Positions 9,143-17,893 are shown, numbered from the stretch's first letter. The stretch: 64,000 bases of DNA from Ornithinibacillus massiliensis (GCF_018310345.1 NZ_JAGXBY010000002.1:372001-436000), one strand, 5' to 3'. Program-made: numbers and translations. Notes: generated by a model not told the origin, from the sequence alone.

Positions 9143-9902
9143 AATGTTCGAATACCTCTAATGAATTTTGGTTTTGTAAATATTGATAGAAATCTCTAGC
9201 AGCTTCATAGTTCTTCGTATCGTGAATAATCCCGACTGGATAGGAAATAGGTGAATGCGATGATGGGTCTGCGGTAGCGATAATGGCCACTTTCTCAGAC
9301 AGCAATGCATCTGTTTTATATACGATACCAGCTTCTACATTACCGGTTTCTACATAAGCTAGTACTTGTCTAACATCCTTCGCATAAACAAACTTGGATT
9401 GAAGATCACTCCATAGATTGTAAAATTCAAGTGCTTCTTTAGCATATTTACCAGCTGGAACCGTATCTGGTGTACCGATTGAAATACGCTGTACATCATC
9501 TTGAAGTAAGTCCTCAAATTCGGAACTTCCATTATGTTCAATCGGAGCAACTAGTACGAGCTCATTTTTCAGCAATTGGGTACTATCTTCCTTCTTAATG
9601 AATCCATCTTCAACTAGACTATTAAATTTATCCTCTGCCGCTGAAAAAAAGATATCAGCAGGAGCACCTTGCGCAATTTGTTGCTGTAAGGATCCTGATC
9701 CACCAAAGTTAAATCGAATATTCACATGAGGATTTTCATCCTCGTATAATTGTTTAATATCTTCTAGAGCATCTTTCAGACTGACTGCAGCTGATACGGT
9801 TAGATCAACTTTATTTGATTGGTTTACGGAATGGTTCGAGCAAGCAGTTATTATCAGAATCAATAGAAGTATGGATAAAATAGGTTTCTTTTTATGTAGC
9901 AC
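9123..9902 (-). CDS. modA: Molybdate-binding lipoprotein ModA
   Basis: A 259-residue extracellular substrate-binding lipoprotein. A signal peptide with lipobox ITAC is at residues about 1-21. The mature part opens with DLTVSAAVSLKDALEDI and contains FGGSGSLQQQIAQGAPADIFFSA, the classic ModA oxyanion-binding region. IGTPDTVPAGKYAKEALE and GNVEAGIVYKTDAL are also family motifs. It is the first gene of the modAB operon. No ModE or molybdenum-cofactor riboswitch was recognised upstream. Confidence 0.93.
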   Translation of the reverse strand: MLHKKKPILSILLLILIITACSNHSVNQSNKVDLTVSAAVSLKDALEDIKQLYEDENPHVNIRFNFGGSGSLQQQIAQGAPADIFFSAAEDKFNSLVEDGFIKKEDSTQLLKNELVLVAPIEHNGSSEFEDLLQDDVQRISIGTPDTVPAGKYAKEALEFYNLWSDLQSKFVYAKDVRQVLAYVETGNVEAGIVYKTDALLSEKVAIIATADPSSHSPISYPVGIIHDTKNYEAARDFYQYLQNQNSLEVFEHYGFITH

Positions 9903-10348
9903 GCACTTCCACCTCGCTTGAAGAATCTAGCAATCTATTTATAGTTTACTATAATAATTACCATTTTTGTTTACTAATTAAATAGAAAGGAAGGAATAAT
10001 GGGCTCGTATACGGCATGCATGCTGTAGAAGTGTATGGGGAAAGTGGTTTGTTTAATTCGGAAATATATCAATAAGTAGAAAATAGTATAGAGCATAGTA
10101 TAAATTAATATTTGCAAAAAATCACGAGTGTCATTTTATACGAACATTGCTTTTGGAATTTCAAGAGGTGATAAATAAATTGTTGATCATCACTCTAGTT
10201 AACCATAATTTACTTATGTAAACTTGATAAAATCATTCATTAAATTTGTAAAAAATCGTATGCTGTAAGAAGAGAATTCTAAGAGAATTATCTGGGTGGT
10301 TGTACATAAATACAAAGTAAATTCCCCTGAGAACGAAGTGGAATTAAA
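9903..10348. other. Intergenic region, no gene recognised
   Basis: About 445 bp between modA and the integrase terminator. It is AT-rich. CTACACCATCCCC-like purine tracts and GCATGCATGC near 10015-10024 are the only local oddities. No open frame with a ribosome site was found. Confidence 0.5.
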
Positions 10349-10396
10349 AAAAACAGTCCCAAAACCCAATAATATCAAGGTTTTACGACTGTTTTT
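10349..10396. terminator. Terminator downstream of the tyrosine recombinase
   Basis: AAAAACAGTC-cc-AAAACC pairs with GGTTTT-ac-GACTGTTTTT around a 12-base loop. It lies about 40 bp beyond the recombinase stop on the minus strand and is symmetrical enough to work in both directions. Confidence 0.75.
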
Positions 10397-10437
10397 ATGC
10401 ACTGAAAAACATAAGTAATTAGAGGTTTTCGAGTGTT

Positions 10438-11415
10438 TTAATGAAAGAATCGGGATACATCTTTGTTCTTCATCGCTCTTTTCTTCTGTTCATTGTTAAC
10501 ATGCGTATAAATCTGAGTTGTATTAAGATTGGTATGCCCCATCAGTTGCTGAATTGTCACTAAATCTATACCTTCACGAACCATCCCGGTTCCAAAGGTA
10601 TGCCGTAATTTATGAGAAGATAATTTCTTTTGCTTTAAATAATGAAAGCCTGGTTGTTGGGTTAACCGTTCAAAGGTTTCTTCCGTTATTTCTTGAATTC
10701 TCCTTCTGGAAATACGAGTTCCACGCTTTGAAAGAAAAAAGGCATTTGCATGATCGGGCTTCGGAACTCCTCGATACATTTTCTCGTATTCTAACAACAG
10801 TTGATACAATGGAATGGGGAGGGGGATATAACGTGTTTTGTTTCCCTTTCCCAATACCTCGATACCAGGTTCGTCTTCATCACGAATTAAATCCGATAAG
10901 TTTAGATTATAAACTTCTACTACTCGTAATCCAGCCAAACTCATTAACATAAGAATACATCTATTTCGGATGTGATATTGTCCTGGTGCAATGGATAAAA
11001 GAAATTGTTCTAGCTCTTTGTCACTTAGATATGTAGGCAGGCGACCATTTTCTTGTTTGGCCATATCTACTTCTAAAGCCGGATTATATGATAGATATTC
11101 TGCCTTCACTAGGGATTTTAAAAAAGTACGAAGGGTCATTAACCGTCTATTTCGGCTAGATTTTGCTGCGTTTTGATGCTGCTTTCTTAAAAACGATGCT
11201 ATATCTCTTTTAGATACGATGTTCAGCCCAACACATTCGCTTTTACCAAGATTTATATACTCCAGGAATAGCTTTACATCATAAAAGTAAGAGTGGATCG
11301 TAAAATCGGAATATCCTAAATCCTCTAAGTAAGTTTGGAATATTTCTAACTCTTCATCATAGTACGAAAGAATTTCTTGTTTTTGATCTGTAGTAATATT
11401 TTCGGCTATTTTCAG
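10438..11415 (-). CDS. Tyrosine recombinase (XerC/D-like), full length, apparent CTG start
   Basis: This is a site-specific DNA recombinase. The frame is open for 92 codons upstream of the first ATG (11139), giving a product of about 325 residues. The extra N-terminus (LEIFQTYLEDLGYSDFTIH through RDIASFLRKQHQNAAK) is a normal SAM-like core-binding domain. The C-terminal catalytic domain has every expected residue: Arg in LAGLRVVEV, Lys in GKGNKTR, HKLRH, GHTN and the nucleophile Tyr in TQIYTH. An AAGGAGT site at 11424-11430 sits eight bases before CTG 11415. No ATG, GTG or TTG lies between them in frame. It flanks the repeat-rich gene array and is the best candidate for mobilising it. Confidence 0.88.
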   Translation of the reverse strand: MKIAENITTDQKQEILSYYDEELEIFQTYLEDLGYSDFTIHSYFYDVKLFLEYINLGKSECVGLNIVSKRDIASFLRKQHQNAAKSSRNRRLMTLRTFLKSLVKAEYLSYNPALEVDMAKQENGRLPTYLSDKELEQFLLSIAPGQYHIRNRCILMLMSLAGLRVVEVYNLNLSDLIRDEDEPGIEVLGKGNKTRYIPLPIPLYQLLLEYEKMYRGVPKPDHANAFFLSKRGTRISRRRIQEITEETFERLTQQPGFHYLKQKKLSSHKLRHTFGTGMVREGIDLVTIQQLMGHTNLNTTQIYTHVNNEQKKRAMKNKDVSRFFH

Positions 11416-11423
11416 TGTATGTC

Positions 11424-11430
11424 ACTCCTT
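11424..11430 (-). promoter_or_regulatory. Ribosome binding site deciding the CTG start
   Basis: On the minus strand AAGGAGT is followed by eight bases and CTG 11415. It is the only good Shine-Dalgarno in the region, so translation is expected to begin there and not at the internal ATG. Confidence 0.6.
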
Positions 11431-11470
11431 TGATAGATAATCGATGACCTTATTATACTGTAATTTCATT

Positions 11471-11504
11471 CTAACCGCACATAATAACAATTATGTGCGG
11501 TTAG
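11471..11504. repeat. 34-bp perfect palindrome upstream of the recombinase (possible recombination site)
   Basis: CTAACCGCACATAAT, a four-base AACA centre, and ATTATGTGCGGTTAG are perfect inverted 15-bp arms. Read as 13-bp arms with an 8-bp spacer, it has loxP-like architecture. The outer GTTAGAT fits the integron core consensus GTTRRRY, and TGCGGTTAG resembles the TTGCACCCGTTAG core of the array repeats. It lies 55 bp before the recombinase start. It could instead be an operator or a hairpin in the recombinase leader. Confidence 0.6.
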
Positions 11505-12166
11505 ATGGTAGAAAATGGGTGTAATATTGTTATAAATATATTATATTTGTCATATTTTTTGCTCAATTAAAGAACATTTAAGCAGTGAAGGAGTGATCTA
11601 GAACCATGACAATGGATAAAAAGGGATTATTGTGTAAATTAAGCAAGCCGGAGTTATTGTGTTGTTAGAAGAAATAGAAGCAAAAGATATTATTTGTGAA
11701 AATATCACTAGGGATTAAGAAAAAAATGGCTTTGGTCGTCGAATTTAACGGCATGATCTACGAATTGATGCATGGAAATGTATAAGTTTAGAAATGGACA
11801 AGTTATCAAAGTATATAATGTGAGCATTAGAAACTAACATATTAAAATATTTAATCGAGTAAAGCCACAAAATAAACTTTAAATATTATGTAACAGTAAT
11901 TATGAGCTATAGATACAGATTTAGACAAGTGTTATTTAGTCTAAGTAGAATGATTGGCCGGCGTACCCATTAGAATAATTCGATAGCCAAACGATTTTTA
12001 GATAAAACACATTGTATGGTTAAATAATTTTAAGCGTGTTATAAAATAAAATTTAATATGTAAAATAGCGTTTTTTTAATTTTGTCTCACTATCATGAGT
12101 ATACTTTATTTATGAGATGAGTTTTAGTGATTTCTTAATAACTTCCCATAATAAGTATTATGTAAA
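11505..12166. other. Gene-free stretch with decayed remnants
   Basis: About 660 bp of AT-rich DNA without a convincing gene. A ribosome site AAGGAGTG precedes ATG at about 11605 on the plus strand and opens a frame beginning MTMDKKGLL. It stops after about 20 codons, and an adjacent frame continues with VIVLLEEIEAKDIICENI. This looks like a frameshifted small gene. The rest holds nothing recognisable. Confidence 0.45.
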
Positions 12167-12511
12167 CTAGATAAAATTATGAACGGATAAGGCTGGTTTA
12201 CCAAAAGCTTTTGCATATTTTTCAATAGACCGTCCCGTTAGTCTTCTTGTGGTGCCTTTTGGTCCCATCGTTGCTGCAATGAATAGAGCTTTGTACTTTT
12301 TGCCAACCAGGTATTTATCTTTCCGAACAGTTAAATCTTCCTTTAAATCTATGCTTGCTTGTTCACTGAAATATACATATTGCTCTTTATTCCCTTTTCT
12401 AATCACTCTTACAGTGTTCTTCTTCCAATCGATATCATCCAGATCAATGATAACCACTTCCGAAAGGCGTAGTCCGGAACCAAGGATTAATGATACTATT
12501 GCAGTATTTAA
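12167..12511 (-). pseudogene. Tyrosine recombinase fragment (XerC/D-like), truncated at both ends
   Basis: The frame reads NTAIVSLILGSGLRLSEVVIIDLDDIDWKK in two overlapping pieces. It includes the catalytic-domain start with the conserved Arg in GSGLRLSE, then RKGNKEQYVYFSE with the Lys region, and RLTGRSIEKYAKAFG. It stops after ALSVHNF, just before the expected HxxRH, GH and Tyr motifs. The N-terminal domain is absent: a TAG lies upstream and the sequence passes directly into an array repeat. It is a dead remnant of a second recombinase, different from the intact one at 10438-11415. Confidence 0.8.
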
Positions 12512-12636
12512 CTAAACTGCTCTGTTACTAATAACTCTACAACCCAATAGTAATATAATATTCCAAATATATTGAAGCAGATAAAAAGACGATCTGATTT
12601 AAAGACCGCCTTGTTCAACTTTTGCACCCGTTAGTC
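12508..12636. repeat. Array intergenic repeat, copy 1
   Basis: On the plus strand: a core CTGCTCTGTTAC, then ATAACTCTACAACCCAATAG, then AATATAATATTCCAAATATATTGAA. Next comes a hairpin block GACGATCTGATTTAAAGACC, then CCTTGTTCAAC and core TTGCACCCGTTAG. The downstream gene on the minus strand ends inside it (its TAA is the TTA of CGTTAG). It is nearly identical to the copy at 19692-19838. Confidence 0.85.
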
Positions 12637-13287
12637 GATTATTATCTCAATATTCTCCTCGCTAATTGTTACATTTTCTTTTTTAGAAACAATCCTAATA
12701 ATATTTTTAACTATTTGTTGAATTGTCGCTTCATCAATCTTTGCATCCTTTGGTAAATCTACTGATACGTCAATATTTTCTCCAAAAGAATCAGAGCCAG
12801 ATCCTACCATTATTTCTATTGAATCCTTTTCAAGTCCGGTTTGTTTAGCAATAGATGCTATTAGTTCATATTTAATTTGGTTTAATACATTTAATATAAA
12901 GTCTGTTCCTGTCATTAGTTCAAATAACTCTGATGAAACTTCTTCAGGTAACTTTACATAAATACTAATATCTCGATTAATTATTTCTAAATTTTTTCCT
13001 TTAGGTGTAATCCAAATAAGATAATTATAATTTAATTTATAATCTGGTTCGTGTTCAAGAGATACATCTATGTTCGTTTCCCATCTTGCACTTTTAAAGA
13101 TATCCATAACCTTTTGGACAATTTTATCATCTTCTATCTTGTTGATGACCACATAATCATTTGAGGATTCATCTCCTACTCTTTCTTCTATAACAAGAGT
13201 GGAATTTTTATTGAAGTTTACAACATCCTTTTGACTACATCCAGATATACTCAACAAAATTATTATCAAGAAGATAAGTTTTTTCAA
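12631..13287 (-). CDS. Hypothetical lipoprotein
   Basis: A 218-residue exported protein. MKKLIFLIIILLSISGCSQ is a signal peptide with lipobox ISGC at residues about 14-17. The mature domain is mixed alpha/beta with KIEDDKIVQKVMDIFKSARWE and a Topoisomerase-like DUF4030-type C-terminus (DSIEIMVGSGSDSFGENIDVSVDLP). The family assignment is uncertain. AGGGAGA lies before the start. The stop codon falls within an array repeat core, so the gene and repeat form one cassette-like unit. Confidence 0.8.
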   Translation of the reverse strand: MKKLIFLIIILLSISGCSQKDVVNFNKNSTLVIEERVGDESSNDYVVINKIEDDKIVQKVMDIFKSARWETNIDVSLEHEPDYKLNYNYLIWITPKGKNLEIINRDISIYVKLPEEVSSELFELMTGTDFILNVLNQIKYELIASIAKQTGLEKDSIEIMVGSGSDSFGENIDVSVDLPKDAKIDEATIQQIVKNIIRIVSKKENVTISEENIEIIID

Positions 13288-13449
13288 AATTAGAATCTCC
13301 CTTTTTCTTTTTCAACTCTTCTGCCCCTTTAGTTGAAGTACTTAATATTCTTAATGTTATATGTATTTTAGCATAAATATCCAGTTGTTAAGGACAATGT
13401 TAAAGGTCCGACTGAAGAAATCAATCATATTATAAAGAAATTCTTTAAA

Positions 13450-13866
13450 TTACATTCTTCTATCAAAACCAACATTTTCAGCAGAAAGTATATCACTCAA
13501 TCTATTTCCAATAATGTAACACTTATTTAAGTCTAAATTATTATCTTTTTTAGCCTGCTCCAATAAGGCAGTTTGAGGCTTACGACACTTACCGTTATCC
13601 TCTGGTTTATGGGGACAATAATAAATTCAGTTTAGAAAAGCATACTTTTTTCTGCTTCATCTTTTTGCACCCCTCAAGAAAGATCTCTTCAGTGAACTTA
13701 CCCATCCCTATCCAACTTTGGTTAGTAAAAGAAAAACCTTTATTCCTTGTCTATTAAGAAGGTTTATGGCCCTAGCTGAATAATCATATAGACTAAAATC
13801 TAAGGGATGTACTCCTCCACCTTCCCCACCAATTGTTCCATCACGATCTACGAACACTCCAATCAT
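13450..13866 (-). pseudogene. HAD-superfamily phosphatase (GmhB/HisB-like), frameshifted
   Basis: Three consecutive reading frames together encode one HAD phosphatase. MIGVFVDRDGTIGGEGG starts the first with the catalytic DxD. LTNQSWIGMGKFTEEIF follows in the second. The third is YYCPHKPEDNGKCRKPQ with the zinc-loop cysteines of heptose-bisphosphate phosphatases, then CYIIGNRLSDILSAENVG. At least two frameshifts separate the pieces, so no intact enzyme is made. AAGGTGG lies before the start. A sequence TTTTTGCACCCC inside it is coding and not a repeat core. Confidence 0.8.
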
Positions 13867-14043
13867 GTGGTTACCACCTTCTTTAACATAATATCCCACA
13901 GCCATAATTGATATCTTTCATTTAAAAAGAGGCTATCAATTGACGACCGCCTTGTTTCTATAGCTTACAGAAGAATTCCTATAAAAATTAACCTTACAGA
14001 AACCAATTGTTTGAAGTTAAATATTCTTTTTTTGAGCTTATTG

Positions 14044-15024
14044 TTATTGTAAGAAGTTAATTCTTAATCCAATTTCATCCTTAATGGCTTGTTGATATAC
14101 CATCCAAGCTCCAACTAAATCTTGAAAGGGTAATCCAACCATGCCAAAAATCGTTATTTGATCATCATTTCTTCTTCCAAGGTTCTTATTGTCGATTACT
14201 TCTCCAAGTTCTGCATCAATTTCTCTTACATCTAACCCGACTCCTCCTATAGCTCCCATACTTACAGCAAGCTCCCTATCATCACAAATGAACAAGGATT
14301 TTTCTATTAACTCGGCACTTACCTCCGCTTTATTAGGCTCGTCAGGTCCCAGTGTGGTGATATGAGTACCTTTCTTAATCATATTGGAAAAAAGAAATGG
14401 CTTTTTTGACCATGTAGCACAAATGATAATATCTGCATCAACAACTGATTGATCTAGACTTTGACAAATAGTAAATGATGAATGAATTTCTTGTTGTAGA
14501 TTTGAAATCATTCGCTTAGCATTCTCTTTATTTTCGTCAAAAATAAAGATCTCCGAAATTTCCCTTAACATACTTAATGCTCTTAATTGTTGAGTTCCTT
14601 GTACTCCAGCACCAATTATAGCTACCTTATTTGCATCTTTACGTGCTAAAAAGTGTGTTCCAATCGCACCAGATAATCCGGTACGAACTGAAGTTATATA
14701 TGTTGAGTCCATTATTGATAATAATGACCCTGAATATAAATCGTGAAGATGAATGACCCCTTTAATAGAGGGTGTTTCTGAAGGAAATTTGGTATGATTC
14801 TTTATTGTAAAAGCGGGTATGTTAGCAAGCAACCCTGGAAATAGTATCATGGCACTTGAGTTATCATACTTTAAAGAGGAACGAACACGAAGCCCATTTC
14901 TTTCTTTTCTTTTGGAGTAATATCTGAAGGCTTCCACTAAATCCTTATACAATTGATTAATGTCTAATAATCTTTCCACTTCACTTTTTGTAAGTAGTAT
15001 AGTTTCCAAGATACGATTACCCAC
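14044..15024 (-). CDS. Ornithine cyclodeaminase / mu-crystallin family dehydrogenase
   Basis: A 326-residue NAD(P)-dependent enzyme of the ornithine cyclodeaminase family, which includes SbnB-type and ketimine-reducing members. Visible motifs are RTGLSGAIGTHFLARKDA, the Rossmann loop VAIIGAGVQGTQQLRAL near residue 130, ADIIICATWSKKPF and HITTLGPDEPNKAEVS. Length is normal. It could make or open cyclic or N-substituted amino acids; the substrate cannot be inferred. It lies downstream of a PLP-dependent enzyme gene on the same strand, recalling SbnA-SbnB pairs, but a repeat core separates them. Confidence 0.85.
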   Translation of the reverse strand: MGNRILETILLTKSEVERLLDINQLYKDLVEAFRYYSKRKERNGLRVRSSLKYDNSSAMILFPGLLANIPAFTIKNHTKFPSETPSIKGVIHLHDLYSGSLLSIMDSTYITSVRTGLSGAIGTHFLARKDANKVAIIGAGVQGTQQLRALSMLREISEIFIFDENKENAKRMISNLQQEIHSSFTICQSLDQSVVDADIIICATWSKKPFLFSNMIKKGTHITTLGPDEPNKAEVSAELIEKSLFICDDRELAVSMGAIGGVGLDVREIDAELGEVIDNKNLGRRNDDQITIFGMVGLPFQDLVGAWMVYQQAIKDEIGLRINFLQ

Positions 15025-15168
15025 TTTCTTTTAAATATGGTAATAATTTAATCTCAAACTAGCCCAATTGCTCCTTATCGCTATTCATTAATAATAACAA
15101 AATATTGCTAATCTTATCACCGACTAATCAATAAGAAGGCAATTCTTTTTTCTTAATTTCCTTTCACT

Positions 15169-15188
15169 CTTGCACCCGTTTCTTTAAC
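15169..15188 (+). repeat. Array core site (half repeat)
   Basis: TCTTGCACCCGTTTCTTTAA matches the array core. It lies between the PLP-enzyme and cyclodeaminase-family genes; a short direct repeat ACACGTAATTAATG follows at about 15189-15213. Confidence 0.6.
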
Positions 15189-15240
15189 ACGTAATTAATG
15201 AACACGTAATTAATGGTAATCGATAAATCAGCTCTACAAT

Positions 15241-16380
15241 TTAGGCTAATTCCTTATAACCATTTGAAGAAATAATTAAAAGAATCTTGTCATCTTTTTT
15301 AATTTCTTCCTTTTGAATTAACGATTTTAAAGCACCTAATACCAAAGACGAAGACCTTTCGGCATATATGCCATACTTACCTAAATGTTCCTGTTCATTA
15401 ATTGCATTAAAAGATGGTACAACTTCGACTTTTCCTTTTGAGTTTTTAATGGCTTGGATAGATTGGTATGTTACAGTTGTTCCCCCAACTGACGGGGTAT
15501 GCGTCGAATCCCCTTCAAAATTATCAGTATATTTGTCCCCACCTAAAACAGCTTTCAATCTAGGAAAAGGTTCGACAGCAATCAATTTTGGTATATCACA
15601 TATCAGACCATTTTCTAATGCTTCATTAAATCCTTTCCACACTCCCCAAAGCAAATCCCCTCTGGAAGAAGGAATAATAATTATATTTGGTAGCTGTTCA
15701 AAATCCTCTATAATTTCAAAAGCCAAAGTTTTCAAACCCTGTACTCCAAATGGATTACTTCCTACGGGCGGATTGATGAAATTAGTAGCAGGATACCATT
15801 CATTCCTTAATACATATCTTTGTAAATGTTCCCATCTATCCATCGGCTTGTCTTTATAAATTATTTCTGCCCCCGTTTGTACAATTGCTTGTTTCCAAAT
15901 GGGATTCATATTTTTCGTAGTTAATACTACACATTTTAAGTTCGCAGCTGCTGAATATGTTGCAATAGATACTCCAGCATTACCACTCGAAGCCACAGCT
16001 ACTGTTTCGAATCCTAATGATATAGCCCTTGCTACTACAAAGGGACTATACCTATCTTTGTGAGATCCAGTAGGATTTTGACCTTCGTTTTTAATCCACA
16101 AATTTTCAAGTCCCAATTCATCTCCTAGTCTTTTCATCCTTACTGTTGGCGTACTACCTTCACCAATTGTCGGAAAATCTAAATAGGGAAGTACATCAGT
16201 ATACTTTTTAAAACCAGACTGGTTATTATTCAAGTTGAAATTTTTATAGTTTAAGGAGACGCTAGATGGCTTTCCTTTTTCAAAGCATCTTGGACATCCT
16301 ATAAAATAGTCCTTTAACGGATATCTGTGGTAACATTTAATACATTCAATGCACTCTACATTAGGATTAATTTTATACAT
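15241..16380 (-). CDS. PLP-dependent threonine synthase-like enzyme with N-terminal zinc ribbon
   Basis: A 379-residue fold-type II PLP enzyme. Residues about 9-35 hold CIECIKC and CPRC, a zinc-ribbon found in some threonine-synthase-like proteins. GSHKDRY near residue 105 has the PLP-binding lysine, and VASSGNAGVSIATY is the phosphate-binding loop. GGTTVTYQSIQAI and SSNGYKE complete the family pattern. The start at 16380 (MYKINPN) has GGAG eight to nine bases upstream. It probably makes an amino acid by beta/gamma replacement or elimination. The neighbouring cyclodeaminase-family gene suggests a two-step pathway to an unusual amino acid, which is inference only. Confidence 0.82.
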   Translation of the reverse strand: MYKINPNVECIECIKCYHRYPLKDYFIGCPRCFEKGKPSSVSLNYKNFNLNNNQSGFKKYTDVLPYLDFPTIGEGSTPTVRMKRLGDELGLENLWIKNEGQNPTGSHKDRYSPFVVARAISLGFETVAVASSGNAGVSIATYSAAANLKCVVLTTKNMNPIWKQAIVQTGAEIIYKDKPMDRWEHLQRYVLRNEWYPATNFINPPVGSNPFGVQGLKTLAFEIIEDFEQLPNIIIIPSSRGDLLWGVWKGFNEALENGLICDIPKLIAVEPFPRLKAVLGGDKYTDNFEGDSTHTPSVGGTTVTYQSIQAIKNSKGKVEVVPSFNAINEQEHLGKYGIYAERSSSLVLGALKSLIQKEEIKKDDKILLIISSNGYKELA

Positions 16381-16426
16381 TTTTCTCAACTCCGATTAAT
16401 AAATAATTCCAAGTATAACTTTCCCT

Positions 16427-16570
16427 GCTTCAACAATCCTGCTCTGTTACTTCAATAACTCTACAAATCAATACTAACATAATATTCCAAATATATTATT
16501 GGAATTTTACCATAAGAAAAAGGCGACCTTCATAGATCACCTTGCTTCACTATAGCACCCTATAGTGCAA
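16427..16570. repeat. Array intergenic repeat, copy 2
   Basis: Plus strand: CAACAATCCTGCTCTGTTAC, then ATAACTCTACA, then ATACTAACATAATATTCC. A hairpin block AAGGCGACC...GATCACCTT follows, with a T run on its minus-strand side, then a degenerate core TAGCACCCTATAGTGC. On the minus strand it terminates whatever lies upstream and precedes the PLP-enzyme gene. Confidence 0.8.
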
Positions 16571-16825
16571 TAAAAGAAGAGCTTCTATTAGCTGTACCAA
16601 AAGCCATGGGAGCATCATTTTGAACTTATAAAAACGCAGAGCTACAAACTTAACAAGACCCAAATAAAAAAAGAAAACTAAATTAAAGGACATAACCTAT
16701 TTTATATGACTAATATGTTATGTCCTCTCTTGTTCAACTAACGTGCACCCACCAGTTTAAGTGTAATCTTTGACAGCCATGTTATTTCTTGCTGTTTTCC
16801 TCTGGAATCTGGCGTTTTTATTAGT
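16571..16825. other. Intergenic: hairpin and array core
   Basis: GGACATAAC (16688-16696) and GTTATGTCC (16717-16725) form a hairpin followed by TTT on the minus strand, a likely terminator for the GNAT gene. TTGTTCAACTAACGTGCACC at 16729-16748 is an array core variant. Nothing coding was seen. Confidence 0.55.
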
Positions 16826-17893
16826 TCATAACTTTGATTCAAGGTCATCAGTTGTTAATATTTTTATGAAGTTTTTCCACTCTATTCTCTCTTGGAAAGA
16901 TGCAAATCCTCCAAAATCCAAAAAGCCTTTATTCAAAAATTTCGGCTTCGTTTCTGCGAGACATTTAATGTTTTGCATGGTCTTTTCCATATTATTCGCA
17001 TATCCCCAACATTTCGCTGCTTGCTCATAATATACGGATTCCATTCCATTCATTTTTTCATAATGAAGTGCCCATTCACTCCACTGTTCATTATTTAAGT
17101 CCGTCACATTTTCAATTGGTGGATATGGAGTGAAACAACTATATTCCTTTATTTTCTTGAATCCTACCTTTTCAGCTATGGTGTAGGAACCTATATTAGA
17201 ATCCACACAATGCCATCCTATTTCCTTTATTCCATTAGATATACAAGCACTTACGGTAGCTGCACAACAAATAGACCCTAATCCTTTCCTTCTAAAGTCT
17301 TTATGTGTCGTTATCCCTATTTCAATTCTATCTCCTACGATACAATCTACTAAACACCAGCATACAATTTTATTGCCTGTTCTTATATAAGATCCCAGAC
17401 AATAGTCTTTTACATCATGAATGTTACTAAAAATATACCAATCTTTAATTGCTTTACTATTTTCATATTGTATCTGCTCGAGATTATCAGAATAAACATA
17501 CTCCAAAGTGTATTTTTCATCCAAATCTTCCAAAAAATCATCATAGAGTAGTTCATCAAACTGGTAATATCTTCGCTTATATTTCTTCATAGCTACATTA
17601 CAATGGATATCATGTATTTTTCTTTCCCATTCTTTAGAGTCACAAGTAACTGGGTCAAAGAAATGAAGTTTCTTTTTAATTTCTCCATTAAATAAATGAT
17701 TGTTCGCATTATCCGCAACTACATTACATTCTGGTGTCACTATTAGTGTTGACGAAGGCTCTATTACATTATCTACATAAATTTTCCCTGGTACATTTCC
17801 CGTTATCACTGCATCAATAGATAGTTCATGATTTGTATTTTCAATCAACTTGGGTATTTTATCATAATCACTATTTTCCAATTCAAATATCAA
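16826..17893 (-). CDS. GNAT acetyltransferase (ZmaR-like family)
   Basis: A 355-residue protein. The C-terminal half (from about residue 150) has the acetyl-CoA loop in EIGITTHKDFRRKGLGSICC and the follow-on IAEKVGFKKIKEY. Its long N-terminal half matches the GNAT_acetyltr_2/ZmaR group, known from zwittermicin A self-resistance; the substrate here is unknown. TTG 17893 is the chosen start because GGAGGG lies eight bases before it; an ATG at 17917 has no ribosome site. It is a single-gene unit between array repeats, typical of resistance-type cassettes. Confidence 0.82.
   Translation of the reverse strand: MIFELENSDYDKIPKLIENTNHELSIDAVITGNVPGKIYVDNVIEPSSTLIVTPECNVVADNANNHLFNGEIKKKLHFFDPVTCDSKEWERKIHDIHCNVAMKKYKRRYYQFDELLYDDFLEDLDEKYTLEYVYSDNLEQIQYENSKAIKDWYIFSNIHDVKDYCLGSYIRTGNKIVCWCLVDCIVGDRIEIGITTHKDFRRKGLGSICCAATVSACISNGIKEIGWHCVDSNIGSYTIAEKVGFKKIKEYSCFTPYPPIENVTDLNNEQWSEWALHYEKMNGMESVYYEQAAKCWGYANNMEKTMQNIKCLAETKPKFLNKGFLDFGGFASFQERIEWKNFIKILTTDDLESKL

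Noticed and set aside
9903-10348. Molybdenum-cofactor riboswitch upstream of modA
   Set aside because: No conserved structure could be recognised in the leader.
13655-13672. TTTTTGCACCCC as another array core
   Set aside because: It lies within the coding sequence of the HAD pseudogene (EGCKKMKQ) and lacks the flanking repeat features.
15368-15859. 163-codon plus-strand ORF opposite the PLP enzyme
   Set aside because: It is the shadow of a well-conserved minus-strand gene. No ribosome site or family similarity.
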